Source of the DNA: an uncultured delta proteobacterium
Lineage (GTDB): Bacteria > Desulfobacterota > Desulfobulbia > Desulfobulbales > Desulfocapsaceae
Direction: 5' to 3'
Assembly (NCBI GenBank): GCA_903901335.1
Contig: CAIUQR010000063.1
Location: 1-61,896, forward strand
DNA length: 61,896 bases
Below, one piece after another: positions 17,563 to 29,356 of the stretch. The translations under genes and the position numbers were made by a program. The notes under the pieces are model-generated. The model saw nothing but the letters and a program-made list of their open reading frames with translations, searched no databases and was not told where the DNA came from. Each line of letters begins with the position of its first letter. Positions within the stretch are counted from its first letter, which is position 1.

Positions 17563-19254
17563 ATGACGGCTGAAGTACGAATGACCTTGAATTATATCCT
17601 GGATTCAAGCTGCGCAAAGTTCGGCGACCTGCCGGCTGTGGGCATGGCGATGGAGAAAGCACTGACGTATCATGAATTCCATGACCGTATCTTTGCCCTG
17701 GCGGCACGTATGAACAGGGAGGGGGTCAAGAAGGGAGATCATGTGGCGATCCTCGCGGAAAACTCCCATAACTGGGGAATCGCCTATTTTGCCGTGATTC
17801 GTCTTGGTGCCGTCGCAGTTCCTATTCTCCCGGATTTTCCAGAAATGGATGTGCACCATATCCTCAATGAAATGAAGGTTAAGGTCCTTTTCATCACGCA
17901 GCGCCAGATCGAAAAGATCTTTGAACTCAAAAAGATCCTGGCCGGACCGATCATTACCCTGGATGATTATGCAGGCGTTGAGGGAGTGGTTGAGGTGCGA
18001 CGGTTTTCAGAGTATATGGAAGGGGCTGTCGCCTATATGCAGGAGCAAAAACAGAGTGTCAGCTTTCCGGATGTCGCCGAAGGCGACCTTGCTTCCATTC
18101 TCTACACATCCGGGACCTCCGGCTATTCGAAAGCGGTCTTGCTGACCCATAAAAATCTAACCTCGAATGCATTTGCCGCCTCTACCCTTGCCGAAATCAA
18201 CCCCGGCGATGTCTTCTTGTCCATTCTGCCAATGTCCCATACCTATGAATTCACCTGCGGTTTCATCCTGCCGCTGTTGAAAGGCTGCCGGATCGCCTAT
18301 GCAGGCCAGACCCCGACCCCAGCCATTTTGCAAAAACTCTGCCAGCACGAAAAACCGTTTGCGATCTTCGCCGTACCGCTCGTTTTCGAAAAGATTTATA
18401 AAAAACGGGTGCTGCCGAAAATCGAAAAAAGCTGGGCGATCTCCCTGCTATGTAAGACGGGCTTCGGAAGGCGATTTGTCTATAAACGGATTGGAGCAAA
18501 GCTCCTGGAGTTTTTCGGCGGCAATCTGCAGCTCATGGGGATCGGCGGTGCCGCACTGAATCCCGAGGTCGAGAACTTTCTTTTCGAGGCAAAATTTCCG
18601 TATCTGATCGGTTATGGCCTGACGGAATCCGCGCCGTTGCTCTCCGGCGGACCTCTCGGGGATGCAACCATTACCACCGGCTCAGCCGGTAAACCGATCC
18701 CGGGCGTAGAGGTGAAGATTGTCGATCCTGATCCGATAAACGGAATCGGGGAGATAGTAGTGCGTGGCCCGAATGTCATGAGGGGCTATTTCAATGATGT
18801 CGAGAAGACGAAAGAGACTATCAAAGAGGATGGATGGTTGCTCACCGGAGACATCGGATTCCTGGACGAGCGGGGAAATCTCCATATCCGTGGACGTTCC
18901 AAGAATGTGATTGTGATGGCCAATGGGGAAAATGTGTATCCGGAAGGCATTGAACACAAGATGAACGCGTATCATTGGGTGGTGGAGGCCCTGATAGTTG
19001 AAAACAACGACAAGCTGGAGGCGTGGGTCTACCCGGATTATGAATTTATTGATGAACAGACCGCCGATCAACCACGAACCCGGCGTCACGAATACCTGGC
19101 AGAACTGATGGAAACAATGCGCTCGGAAATTAACGGGCAGTTGCCGAAAACATCAAGAATATCAAAAGTATGTGAACGCAGGGAGCCCTTTATCAAGACG
19201 GCGACCCATAAAATCAAGCGCTATCTCTATGATGAGCATGCCAAGGTGGCATAA
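17563..19254 (+). CDS. AMP-forming acyl-CoA synthetase (long-chain fatty-acid-CoA ligase type)
   Basis: A 563-residue ANL-superfamily enzyme that should activate a carboxylic acid, probably a fatty acid, first to an acyl-AMP and then to acyl-CoA. The P-loop-like motif LYTSGTSGYSKAVLLTH lies at about residues 178-194, the core motif YGLTESAP at about 350, the ribose-binding Asp in TGDIGFLDERG at about 428 and the hinge in GRSKNVIVMANGENVYPE at about 444. GGAG precedes the ATG. FadH, encoded 2.4 kb further on, belongs to the same fatty-acid degradation theme. The chain-length preference cannot be read from the sequence. Confidence 0.92.
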   Translation: MTAEVRMTLNYILDSSCAKFGDLPAVGMAMEKALTYHEFHDRIFALAARMNREGVKKGDHVAILAENSHNWGIAYFAVIRLGAVAVPILPDFPEMDVHHILNEMKVKVLFITQRQIEKIFELKKILAGPIITLDDYAGVEGVVEVRRFSEYMEGAVAYMQEQKQSVSFPDVAEGDLASILYTSGTSGYSKAVLLTHKNLTSNAFAASTLAEINPGDVFLSILPMSHTYEFTCGFILPLLKGCRIAYAGQTPTPAILQKLCQHEKPFAIFAVPLVFEKIYKKRVLPKIEKSWAISLLCKTGFGRRFVYKRIGAKLLEFFGGNLQLMGIGGAALNPEVENFLFEAKFPYLIGYGLTESAPLLSGGPLGDATITTGSAGKPIPGVEVKIVDPDPINGIGEIVVRGPNVMRGYFNDVEKTKETIKEDGWLLTGDIGFLDERGNLHIRGRSKNVIVMANGENVYPEGIEHKMNAYHWVVEALIVENNDKLEAWVYPDYEFIDEQTADQPRTRRHEYLAELMETMRSEINGQLPKTSRISKVCERREPFIKTATHKIKRYLYDEHAKVA

Positions 19255-19297
19255 CCGGGAAGGGTCGGTTGTTGAAACAGAGGGGATCCTCATAAAT

Positions 19298-20515
19298 CTA
19301 TGACGAGTCTGCGTGCTGAGATCCCATCCATGCGATAAAAAACATCACGATATTCGCATAAAACGTACCGTAAATGTTCCATCCTGTAAGCCCAATTCCC
19401 ACCACAACAAACGGGCATGTCTCCAGACCGAGCCACCGGGAAGGAATATCCTTCAGCAATTGACGGGTTGCATTTGTCAACAGCCAAAAAAACGACAATA
19501 AACCCCAGAGGCCGGTACAACTCAACAGCTGGAGTATCAAATTATGGGCATGGGAGGCGCTGTCGACCTTATAAATTACTCCGTCAGGAGAGACGTAAGG
19601 CCGAAAGTCCGTACTCATCGCCATTTGGTGGATAGCCTTTGGAAAGCTGGAAATCCCCACCCCCCAGATGGGATTCTCCTTCCAAATGATCAGGCTTCTC
19701 TCCCAGATCCAGAATCGATCATACATACTGGCCAGACCTCTTTGATATCCGGTAAAATACAGGAAGCCTCCACCGACTACCATGGCAATCGAAATACTTC
19801 CGATCATCGCCCATCGCTGCCTGCCGTGCAGAGCCATGGCAGAACCTCCTATGATGCCGATTCCTGCTGCGCCCCATGCTGTCCTGCTTTTTGTAACAAG
19901 GAGCAATCCCAAGGAAAGCGCGATAAGCACTAAGAGAAAAAGTCTTCCCGCCTTTTCCAAGTCTTTTGCCGCAATGAGACGGAGAGCGAAGAGTGGAAAC
20001 ACGAACGCGCAAAAAGCGCCAATACGCTGGCCTTCATTTAACTTCTCCGTATAATAGCTCAAAGGGTGCCCTATAATATCAAAACCCAGCATGTAGGCGC
20101 AAAGGGTATTGAGTGCGGCCCATACAACTCCTGCAACTACACCGGAAAAAAGATACCGATCCACAGGTAACCGCTTGGAAATATCCACTATCGCCAGAAC
20201 AAAAAAAACGTACCGTATGAATGCCAGATCATGAAACAATTCAAAAGCGGAAAAGCCATTGGCCGCCCTGCTGATCATAATTCCTGTCATCCAGAAAACC
20301 AATGGCCAGAAAACGGTATGCTTTTGAATACGTTGCAAGGAGTCATGCCGTATGAAAAGTGACTGAACCAACCATAAAAATCCGGTCATCCCGGTAACCA
20401 GTTCAAAGGCGACATTCCCGACAACCAGACTGAGGGGCAACAAAGCCGCTATCCCGGCCACCCATTGATCACCCGTCCTGGGAAGAGATAGCGTCATTCT
20501 CAGACGTTCAATCAT
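19298..20515 (-). CDS. O-antigen ligase family membrane protein (WaaL/Wzy-like)
   Basis: A 405-residue protein with about 10-12 hydrophobic segments. The large periplasmic loop before HAHNLILQLLSCTGLWGL (about residue 325) is the hallmark of the Wzy_C/O-antigen ligase family. The His of this motif and the preceding Arg-rich loop fit the catalytic region of WaaL. It should join a lipid-linked glycan to lipid A-core or to another acceptor in the periplasm. GAGGAGG precedes the ATG. It is not next to other glycan genes; the decayed glycan locus lies about 10 kb away. Confidence 0.87.
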   Translation of the reverse strand: MIERLRMTLSLPRTGDQWVAGIAALLPLSLVVGNVAFELVTGMTGFLWLVQSLFIRHDSLQRIQKHTVFWPLVFWMTGIMISRAANGFSAFELFHDLAFIRYVFFVLAIVDISKRLPVDRYLFSGVVAGVVWAALNTLCAYMLGFDIIGHPLSYYTEKLNEGQRIGAFCAFVFPLFALRLIAAKDLEKAGRLFLLVLIALSLGLLLVTKSRTAWGAAGIGIIGGSAMALHGRQRWAMIGSISIAMVVGGGFLYFTGYQRGLASMYDRFWIWERSLIIWKENPIWGVGISSFPKAIHQMAMSTDFRPYVSPDGVIYKVDSASHAHNLILQLLSCTGLWGLLSFFWLLTNATRQLLKDIPSRWLGLETCPFVVVGIGLTGWNIYGTFYANIVMFFIAWMGSQHADSS

Positions 20516-20540
20516 GGCCTCCTCTTATAAAATATGGTGT

Positions 20541-21353
20541 TCAATTCCGGATATACGGATATAATCGTGCGACACAGTCGGGACAGATACCATGGCTTAG
20601 CCTGGCCTCTGAATGTTCACTGAGATATTTTTCAATCTGATTCCAATTTCCACTTTCATCTCTGATATTTTTACAACTCGCACAGATAGGAAGATAGCCT
20701 CGCAACACCCGAATCTCATTCTGCGCCCGCTCCAACTCGTCCTTGTCCCTGATGGTCTGAGCAAGCAAGGCATCCTTCAGCCGCCGCTCCCGGAGATATT
20801 CCCGAAAAACGAAATGGATGATCATCCCGTTAAAAACCAGACACAGAATCAACGAGATTCCCATATCAAAAAATCGTTGTATCCCGGTTTCGTAGCCGAT
20901 AAAAATGGCCGGGCAATAAAATTCCACCGCCAGGAGACCAATAAGGGTCATAACAATGGCGACGAAAAACACCGGAAAAGGCTTCTGCAGCAGGATAATC
21001 CCGCTGGTCATCAGCAGGAAGAGGAAATAGGCGTCGGCGCCCTTTGTTCCATCATTGGCTAGCCAGCCAATGATCATGATCACGAAAAAATAGCACACAC
21101 CCGGCACAACAAACTGCCTGTACTTCCCCGTTTTCCTTGAGTATCCATAGATGCAAGAAGTAAGGATGACACTTGTAGCGGAACAGGCCGTTATAATAAT
21201 GTGGTTGTGGAGGAAAATATTGTACACTGTGGCAATTCCACCGGTAAGAGTGATCAGAATCACAACCGAATTAAATACCCGGTTCTCCAGGGAATGTGTT
21301 TCGGAATCGCCAAGGAGATAATTGAGGGAATGAATTATTTGTGCTTTTATCAT
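20541..21353 (-). CDS. Membrane protein with C-terminal CxxC-HGICPDC sensor-type signature
   Basis: The 270-residue protein has about six transmembrane helices (residues 25-195), a short coiled-coil (RERRLKDALLAQTIRDKDELERAQ, about 200-223 in pieces) and a C-terminal segment PICASCKNIRDESGNWNQIE ending SHGICPDCVARLYP. This last signature, with four Cys and a His, is common at the end of PAS and receiver-domain proteins in deltaproteobacteria and resembles a metal or heme site. There is no kinase or GGDEF domain, so output must go through another protein. It lies 25 nt upstream of the ligase-like gene on the same strand. Confidence 0.75.
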   Translation of the reverse strand: MIKAQIIHSLNYLLGDSETHSLENRVFNSVVILITLTGGIATVYNIFLHNHIIITACSATSVILTSCIYGYSRKTGKYRQFVVPGVCYFFVIMIIGWLANDGTKGADAYFLFLLMTSGIILLQKPFPVFFVAIVMTLIGLLAVEFYCPAIFIGYETGIQRFFDMGISLILCLVFNGMIIHFVFREYLRERRLKDALLAQTIRDKDELERAQNEIRVLRGYLPICASCKNIRDESGNWNQIEKYLSEHSEARLSHGICPDCVARLYPYIRN

Positions 21354-23694
<2,341 letters not shown>

Positions 23695-23728
23695 AGAAAA
23701 TACATACAGAGAAGAGACAACTGATTTC

Positions 23729-25069
23729 ATGAAATTTATGCACAATTTAATTGGACGACTGGGGGTTGCTTTGTTCATAACTTCCATGCTTGCCGGTTTG
23801 GTCTGGTTTGCCGCCCATAAAAATTTTCCTGTTGTACATGATGTCCTTACAAACGACGTCTTTGGCACTCTCACCGTCGCCCGTCCATTGCTCACCTCTC
23901 AGAATCTGGTGGTGATTTTTGCCGATACAAAGAAATTTCAAGCGAACGATCTGGCGCACCGCATTGCTCAAGCCGGGGACGCGGTTGCGATAGTCGATAC
24001 AGCCAGCGCCTTGCATGCCCTTGCCGGAAAAGATCACCATTGCCTGGAGGCCGACCATATTATTGATCCGGTGAGGATCCTGGCAAACTGGGCGCATGCC
24101 TCAAAGAAGAAGCACTCGATTCTGGCCGGTATCGAGGATGGCGGTCTCTTACCGTTTCTCTCGGCCCTGACAAAGTCGGGCGGAGCATCAAAAAACCTGT
24201 CCGTTGGTTTCTCCATGAAAATTCCGGGCGGCACAGAACTCTGTTCTCCGCTGAACTCAGCTCCTCCCCTGCAGGGGGAATGGCTGGCCGTGTGGACTGA
24301 TCAACCGGAGACCGATACTGCGGTATTTGTTCGTGGAATAGCAGGCGCTAAAACCGCTATCGAGCCATATAATACACCCCTCGATACCGTTGCCGTACAT
24401 GAAATCGCAAAAATACAAGCCGAACACAGTCAGGAAACCCCTTTGCCGGTCGTGGAGGTCCCCGCAAAAAATCCCAATGAGACGGTCACCCTGTTTTATT
24501 CAGGAGACGGGGGCTGGCGTGATCTGGATCGGGCTGTGGCCGGCCTGATGGCTGACCACGGATACCCTGTCATCGGCGTGGATGTGCTCCGGGCTTTCTG
24601 GAGCAGCATAACGCCGGAAAAAGCAGCCAAGGACCTGGCGGGGATCATGGCCTATTACCGTACCGCCTGGAAGGCGAAGAAATTCGTGCTCGCCGGCTAT
24701 TCTTTTGGTGCCGATATCCTGCCGGCGCTCTATAATCGCCTGTCGGAGCAGGATAGGGAAAGCGTTGCCCTGCTTGTCCTGCTGGCGCTTGGAAAAACCG
24801 CCGATTTCGAGATACATGTCTCCGGTTGGATCGGCAAGAGCACTGACGGACTGCCGATTGCGCCGGAACTGAACCGTATTCAAGGAAACAAAATTCTCTG
24901 CATCTTCGGACAGGAGGAAAAGACCGATTCAGCATGCACCGCCCTCTCGACTCCAGGTGCCAGGCTCCTGGAACTGCCCGGGGGCCATCATTTTGACCAG
25001 GATTACCCAAAACTCACCATGAAAATAATCGACATATATCGCCAGGCCGGTCTCCAGGGAAGCAACTGA
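23729..25069 (+). CDS. acvB: AcvB/VirJ-family periplasmic protein
   Basis: A 446-residue protein with an N-terminal signal anchor (about residues 10-28) and a C-terminal VirJ domain of the alpha/beta-hydrolase fold. The nucleophile Ser is in GYSFGAD (about residue 330) and the catalytic His in PGGHHFDQ (about residue 420); SGDGGWRDLD (about 255) is a family signature. The next gene is mprF, 43 nt downstream, matching the known acvB-mprF (lpiB-lpiA) pairing in which AcvB removes lysine from lysyl-phosphatidylglycerol. It probably tunes membrane charge from the periplasmic side. Confidence 0.9.
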   Translation: MKFMHNLIGRLGVALFITSMLAGLVWFAAHKNFPVVHDVLTNDVFGTLTVARPLLTSQNLVVIFADTKKFQANDLAHRIAQAGDAVAIVDTASALHALAGKDHHCLEADHIIDPVRILANWAHASKKKHSILAGIEDGGLLPFLSALTKSGGASKNLSVGFSMKIPGGTELCSPLNSAPPLQGEWLAVWTDQPETDTAVFVRGIAGAKTAIEPYNTPLDTVAVHEIAKIQAEHSQETPLPVVEVPAKNPNETVTLFYSGDGGWRDLDRAVAGLMADHGYPVIGVDVLRAFWSSITPEKAAKDLAGIMAYYRTAWKAKKFVLAGYSFGADILPALYNRLSEQDRESVALLVLLALGKTADFEIHVSGWIGKSTDGLPIAPELNRIQGNKILCIFGQEEKTDSACTALSTPGARLLELPGGHHFDQDYPKLTMKIIDIYRQAGLQGSN

Positions 25070-25112
25070 TCATTGGTTCACATTGACAAAAATTTAATGA
25101 CGGAACACCAAT

Positions 25113-27698
25113 ATGAAAAATGAACCGGTGTTGTCTTCTCTCCAAAAGGTCGCCTATCTCCTCCCCTTGTTTCTCTTCGGACTGGCGCTTATTCTTATTC
25201 ATAAGGAGCTCGGATCTCACGATATAGCTCATATTCTGCACTCCATTAAGCTCGTGCCCGCAGGTGTCCTCTTTGCAGCAATTGCGCTCACAGTCGTCAA
25301 TTATCTTGTCCTTACCGGTTATGACTTTCTGGCGCTTCGTTACACCGGTCACAACCAGGTTCCTGTAGCAAAAATTCTGGTTGCATCCCTGATCAGTTAC
25401 CCGATCAGCAACAACACCGGCCACTCCTGGGCCTCCGGCGGCTCGGTTCGCTACCGCTTTTATTCCGCCTGGGGGATTCCGGGTTGGGATGTCATGAAAA
25501 TTTCGCTTTTTCTGACGCTCACATATTTCCTTGGCATCCTGACATTAGGACTGTGCAGCAGCCTCCTCCTGCCCAGGTTTCTGCTCCATCCCCTTAAAAA
25601 CCCTCATATGATCAGCTGGTTGACTGCAATCTGCACGGTCTGCCTCGGTGGATACTGGATGGCAGTTATTTTCTGGAAAAAGCCTCTGATTTTCAAGGGA
25701 TTGGAGCTGAGCCTTCCTTCACTTCCCATGACCTTAGGGCAGACAGTGATTGCCGCGCTCGACATTGTTCTCTCCGCACTGGTTCTCTGGATGTTTCTGT
25801 TCGGCCATGTCAAAATCAGTTTCATGGCATTTTTACTGGTTTTTGTTATAGCTCAGTTTTCCGGCATCATCAGCCAGGTTCCGGGCGGAATAGGCGTATT
25901 TGAAAGCACTTTTTTATGGCTTATGTCGGCAATACATCCAACACAGTCGAATCATTTCTCACTCGTTGGCGCACTTTTTCTGTTCCGGATAACCTACTAT
26001 TTTCTGCCCCTGATCCTTGCAGGAGGTGGCCTGCTCAGCTACGAGGCCTTTTCCAGACGCCATGCCCTCGTTGAAGGCAGCAAGGCCTTCAGGCGCTTAT
26101 TGTCCTTCGTTATCCCGCAAATTTACTCCATCCTTTTACTCTTTTCCGCAGGAGCACTCCTGGTTTCCGGTGCCATACCGACAGAACCGTGGGCAATAGA
26201 CTGGCTGCGTGATTTCGTTCCTCTGCCCGTCATTGAAATATCTCATCTTCTCGGCAGTCTCACTGGACTTCTTCTGTTGTTTCTGGCCAGAGGGATACGT
26301 CTGCGCCTGGACGCCGCATGGTACGGCAGCCTGTTTTTTTTAGTCCTGGGCATAATTGTCTCAATACTGAAAGGCTTTGATTGGCAGGAAGCCTCTGCCT
26401 TATCGGTCATGTTGCTCCTGATGCTGCCTGCCAAAAGCTATTTCCGACGAAAGTCTTCCCTGTTCGACATGCCGTTTTCCCGTCCATGGATTGCAATGAT
26501 AGTGATTGTTCTGGCGGGGTCGACCTGGATTGGCTTCTTCGCCTTTCAACATATCCAATACGCAAATGAACTCTGGTGGCAATTTTCCTATAAGGCCGAT
26601 GCCCCCCGTTTTCTGCGAGCCGTACTCTTATTGACCGTATCAATAACAGGCTATGCCTTCTACTATTTATTGACTGTTGCCCGTCCCAGAACACTTCAAA
26701 AACCAGGGCCAAAGGAACTGGACGAGGCAGCTTCCCTGCTTGCCGATGCGACCGATCCCCGGGGATTTCTGGCCTTGCTGGGTGACAAGTACTTGAGCTG
26801 GAGCGATGACAGAAGGGCATTTTTAATGTTTGCCGTTACACCAAAATACTGGATTGTGATGGGAGACCCCTTGGGTGAACCCACCTCAATCGACGGTCTT
26901 CTCTGGCGTTTTCGTGAACAGGTTGATCATTATAATGCAAAATCGGTATTCTATCAGGTCAGCGATAAATATTTGCCTTACTACCTCGACCTTGGGCTCT
27001 CCCTGTTAAAAATCGGCGAAGAGGCCAGGGTCGATCTGACAAAATTCTCACTACAGGGCGGCAAGTACGCCTCGCAACGCACCGCTCGCAACAAGTTCAC
27101 CAAAAAGGGCTACCGTTTTGCTATCCTTACCAGAGAGGAGCTTGCAAAGAATGTGGCTGTTTTGCAGGATATTTCAGATCAATGGCTCTTGCGCAAGAAA
27201 ACTCGCGAGAAAGGCTTCTCTTTGGGGTTTTTCAGTGAAGACTATATCTGCCGTACAGATGTTGCGGTTGTCTGCGATGAGGCAGGACGCATTATGGCCT
27301 TTGCCAATCTCTGGAAAAACAGCGGCAAGGAAGAGCTATCGGTTGACCTGATGCGCTACAATCCGGAAAGTCCGAACGGCATAATGGAATTTCTCTTTGT
27401 CGAGCTGATGCTTTGGGGAAAAGCGGAAAACTACCAACGGTTTTCCCTCGGGATCGCACCACTTGCCGGGTTGGAAAGGCATCCTCTCGCACCATTATGG
27501 CACAAAATCGGCACGACAATATTTGACTTGGGTGATGAATTTTACAACTTTGAAGGACTCTACGAATATAAGGCGAAATTCGAACCGGTCTGGCAGGCAC
27601 GCTATCTGGCGGCACCTGCCGGCCTATCCGTCCCCTTTATCCTGATAACCATTACCCGCCTTATCTCGGGCGGCTGGAAGGGAATATTCTCCAGATAG
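25113..27698 (+). CDS. mprF: Aminoacyl-phosphatidylglycerol synthase/flippase MprF
   Basis: The 861-residue protein has the two-part MprF layout. Residues about 10-520 hold roughly 13-14 transmembrane helices, including the flippase part with VPGGIGVFES (about residue 255). Residues about 540-850 form the cytosolic tandem-GNAT domain (DUF2156) that moves an amino acid, usually Lys or Ala, from its tRNA to phosphatidylglycerol; RTARNKF and KGYRFAIL (about residues 655-670) belong to it. The charged lipid is then flipped, lowering sensitivity to cationic peptides and acid. The amino acid used here cannot be told. It is the partner of the upstream acvB. Confidence 0.95.
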   Translation: MKNEPVLSSLQKVAYLLPLFLFGLALILIHKELGSHDIAHILHSIKLVPAGVLFAAIALTVVNYLVLTGYDFLALRYTGHNQVPVAKILVASLISYPISNNTGHSWASGGSVRYRFYSAWGIPGWDVMKISLFLTLTYFLGILTLGLCSSLLLPRFLLHPLKNPHMISWLTAICTVCLGGYWMAVIFWKKPLIFKGLELSLPSLPMTLGQTVIAALDIVLSALVLWMFLFGHVKISFMAFLLVFVIAQFSGIISQVPGGIGVFESTFLWLMSAIHPTQSNHFSLVGALFLFRITYYFLPLILAGGGLLSYEAFSRRHALVEGSKAFRRLLSFVIPQIYSILLLFSAGALLVSGAIPTEPWAIDWLRDFVPLPVIEISHLLGSLTGLLLLFLARGIRLRLDAAWYGSLFFLVLGIIVSILKGFDWQEASALSVMLLLMLPAKSYFRRKSSLFDMPFSRPWIAMIVIVLAGSTWIGFFAFQHIQYANELWWQFSYKADAPRFLRAVLLLTVSITGYAFYYLLTVARPRTLQKPGPKELDEAASLLADATDPRGFLALLGDKYLSWSDDRRAFLMFAVTPKYWIVMGDPLGEPTSIDGLLWRFREQVDHYNAKSVFYQVSDKYLPYYLDLGLSLLKIGEEARVDLTKFSLQGGKYASQRTARNKFTKKGYRFAILTREELAKNVAVLQDISDQWLLRKKTREKGFSLGFFSEDYICRTDVAVVCDEAGRIMAFANLWKNSGKEELSVDLMRYNPESPNGIMEFLFVELMLWGKAENYQRFSLGIAPLAGLERHPLAPLWHKIGTTIFDLGDEFYNFEGLYEYKAKFEPVWQARYLAAPAGLSVPFILITITRLISGGWKGIFSR

Positions 27699-27884
27699 AA
27701 GAAAATCTCTTTAAGATACTGGTTCCCCGATATGCACCTACAGGAGGACCGCTGCTCAGCTTCCTCTTGACGGAAGTCCTCGATAATGGTACCTGATACG
27801 AACCGCAATACGGACAATAAGCAGAACTTTCTTGAAAATTTCCAGAAGACGGACTTCTTTTAGAGTGATATTTTAACACGCAGC

Positions 27885-28262
27885 ATGGAAAAAATCCTGG
27901 CCGTTGCTATCGGAGGAGCCATCGGTTCCTTGGGCAGATATATCGTCGCACTTTTAGTGGAAAAAATTTCTTTAGTAAATTTTCCAATCGCAACGTTTTT
28001 CGCCAATATCACTGGGTGTCTGTTGATCGGATTTTTCTGGAACTATTTTGACAGGTTACACGTAAGCAACGAGTTCAGGCTCTTCGTTTTCACCGGTTTT
28101 CTCGGAGGATATACCACCTTTTCCACTTTCGCCCGGGAATCAATGCAATTTTTCAAAGCGGGCGAGCCCTTACACGCCCTCGGATACATACTGGCAAGCA
28201 ATATCGCAGGCCTTGCAGCTGTCGCTCTGGGTTTCATCATTTCACAACGATTGCGCTTGTAG
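27885..28262 (+). CDS. crcB: Fluoride channel CrcB/Fluc
   Basis: A 125-residue protein with four transmembrane helices, the usual size of a dual-topology Fluc subunit. The conserved opening GGAIGSLGRY, the pore Asn in NITGCLLIGF (about residue 43) and the signature GGYTTFSTF (about residues 72-80) are all present. It exports fluoride passively. No fluoride riboswitch is recognisable in the 186 bp upstream, so control is unclear. It is followed at once by lptG, whose ribosome binding site overlaps the crcB stop codon. Confidence 0.95.
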   Translation: MEKILAVAIGGAIGSLGRYIVALLVEKISLVNFPIATFFANITGCLLIGFFWNYFDRLHVSNEFRLFVFTGFLGGYTTFSTFARESMQFFKAGEPLHALGYILASNIAGLAAVALGFIISQRLRL

Positions 28263-28272
28263 GAGTATTGTC

Positions 28273-29352
28273 TTGATACTGCTGAACCGTTATCTTCTCG
28301 GCCAGTTCATCAGGAATTTCCTGATGGTGGCCACAGGTTTTATCGCTATCTATCTCCTGATAGATTTCTTTGATAAAATTGATCATTTTACCCATGCCGG
28401 CAAATCACTTCGCGACGCCATCGCTTTTTTCTTCCTGAATGTACCTTTCATCCTTGATCAACTTGGGCCGGTTCTCATCCTCCTCTCCGGGGTTATCACC
28501 CTTGGTATCCTGAACCACAACCATGAACTGCAGGCCCTGAAGGCAAGCGGCATCCCGCTGAAAACCATCATTCAGCCCATCGTTTTTGCCAGCATCTGCG
28601 TAACCGTGCTTTACCTGGCGATGGCCCAATGGATCCTGCCGTTGACCATCTCGGCCAGTGATAGAATCTGGTATGAAGATATCCAGGGAAAGGTCCCGCT
28701 CGGGGCTCACCGGAATGGCCGATATTATTATAAGGGAAGTGAAGGCTTCTATTCATTTAAATGGCAGGATCCGGGAAAATTTATCTTCCGCAATTTTTCT
28801 TATTCGACCTGGGATAAGGATTTTCATCTGGACACCCTGGTAACCTGCCAGGCAGCTGAATACAATCAGGAAACCTGGCAATTGCACAAAGGACAGATAC
28901 AGAAACGGACAGGCGATAAATACGAGATACAGATATTCGACGATAAACAGATTAAGCTTCCTGAATCACCGGAAATCTTCTTCATCCCCGAATATAAACC
29001 GGAAGAAATGTCACTCACCGATCTGTACAAAGATATCGCCAAAAAAGATACGGGCAGTGAAAGGGTGAAGGCCAGTGCAGATTTTTTAGGCCGTATCTCC
29101 TATGTCCTGCTTGGCCTGCCGTTGATCTTTTTAGGAATGCCTATCCTGATTTTCTCCTACCAGAAATGGGGGCGAGACCTGTCCATCGCAATACCGGCAA
29201 GCTGTGGCATAGCTTTTATCGCCTGGGGAATATGGGGCGCCCTGCAGTCCCTGGCCAGGGCCGATTATATCTTTCCTCTGTTTGCCGCAACCATTGTCCA
29301 TCTCGTCTTTGCCGCCGCCGGTCTCTTTCTTCTTTATCAACAGGATAATTAA
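28273..29352 (+). CDS. lptG: LPS-export ABC transporter permease LptG
   Basis: The 359-residue YjgP/YjgQ-family protein has three N-terminal membrane helices (about residues 10-120), a periplasmic beta-jellyroll region (about 130-250) and three C-terminal helices. With LptB and LptF it drives LPS from the inner membrane to the Lpt bridge. The start is a TTG preceded by AGGAG at 28261-28265, which overlaps the end of crcB; the longer upstream reading would overlap crcB by 50 nt. The partner lptF is usually adjacent but is not seen here, so it must lie elsewhere. LptG is preferred over LptF from general similarity; the two are hard to separate by eye. Confidence 0.85.
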   Translation: MILLNRYLLGQFIRNFLMVATGFIAIYLLIDFFDKIDHFTHAGKSLRDAIAFFFLNVPFILDQLGPVLILLSGVITLGILNHNHELQALKASGIPLKTIIQPIVFASICVTVLYLAMAQWILPLTISASDRIWYEDIQGKVPLGAHRNGRYYYKGSEGFYSFKWQDPGKFIFRNFSYSTWDKDFHLDTLVTCQAAEYNQETWQLHKGQIQKRTGDKYEIQIFDDKQIKLPESPEIFFIPEYKPEEMSLTDLYKDIAKKDTGSERVKASADFLGRISYVLLGLPLIFLGMPILIFSYQKWGRDLSIAIPASCGIAFIAWGIWGALQSLARADYIFPLFAATIVHLVFAAAGLFLLYQQDN

Positions 29353-29356
29353 ACCG

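Noticed and set aside
27699..27884. Possible fluoride riboswitch upstream of crcB
   Set aside because: The conserved pseudoknot sequences of the crcB motif RNA are not visible in this spacer; no stem pattern fits.
28213..28272. Longer N-terminus for LptG reaching into crcB
   Set aside because: It would overlap crcB by 50 nt and adds non-homologous residues; AGGAG places the start at the TTG of 28273.
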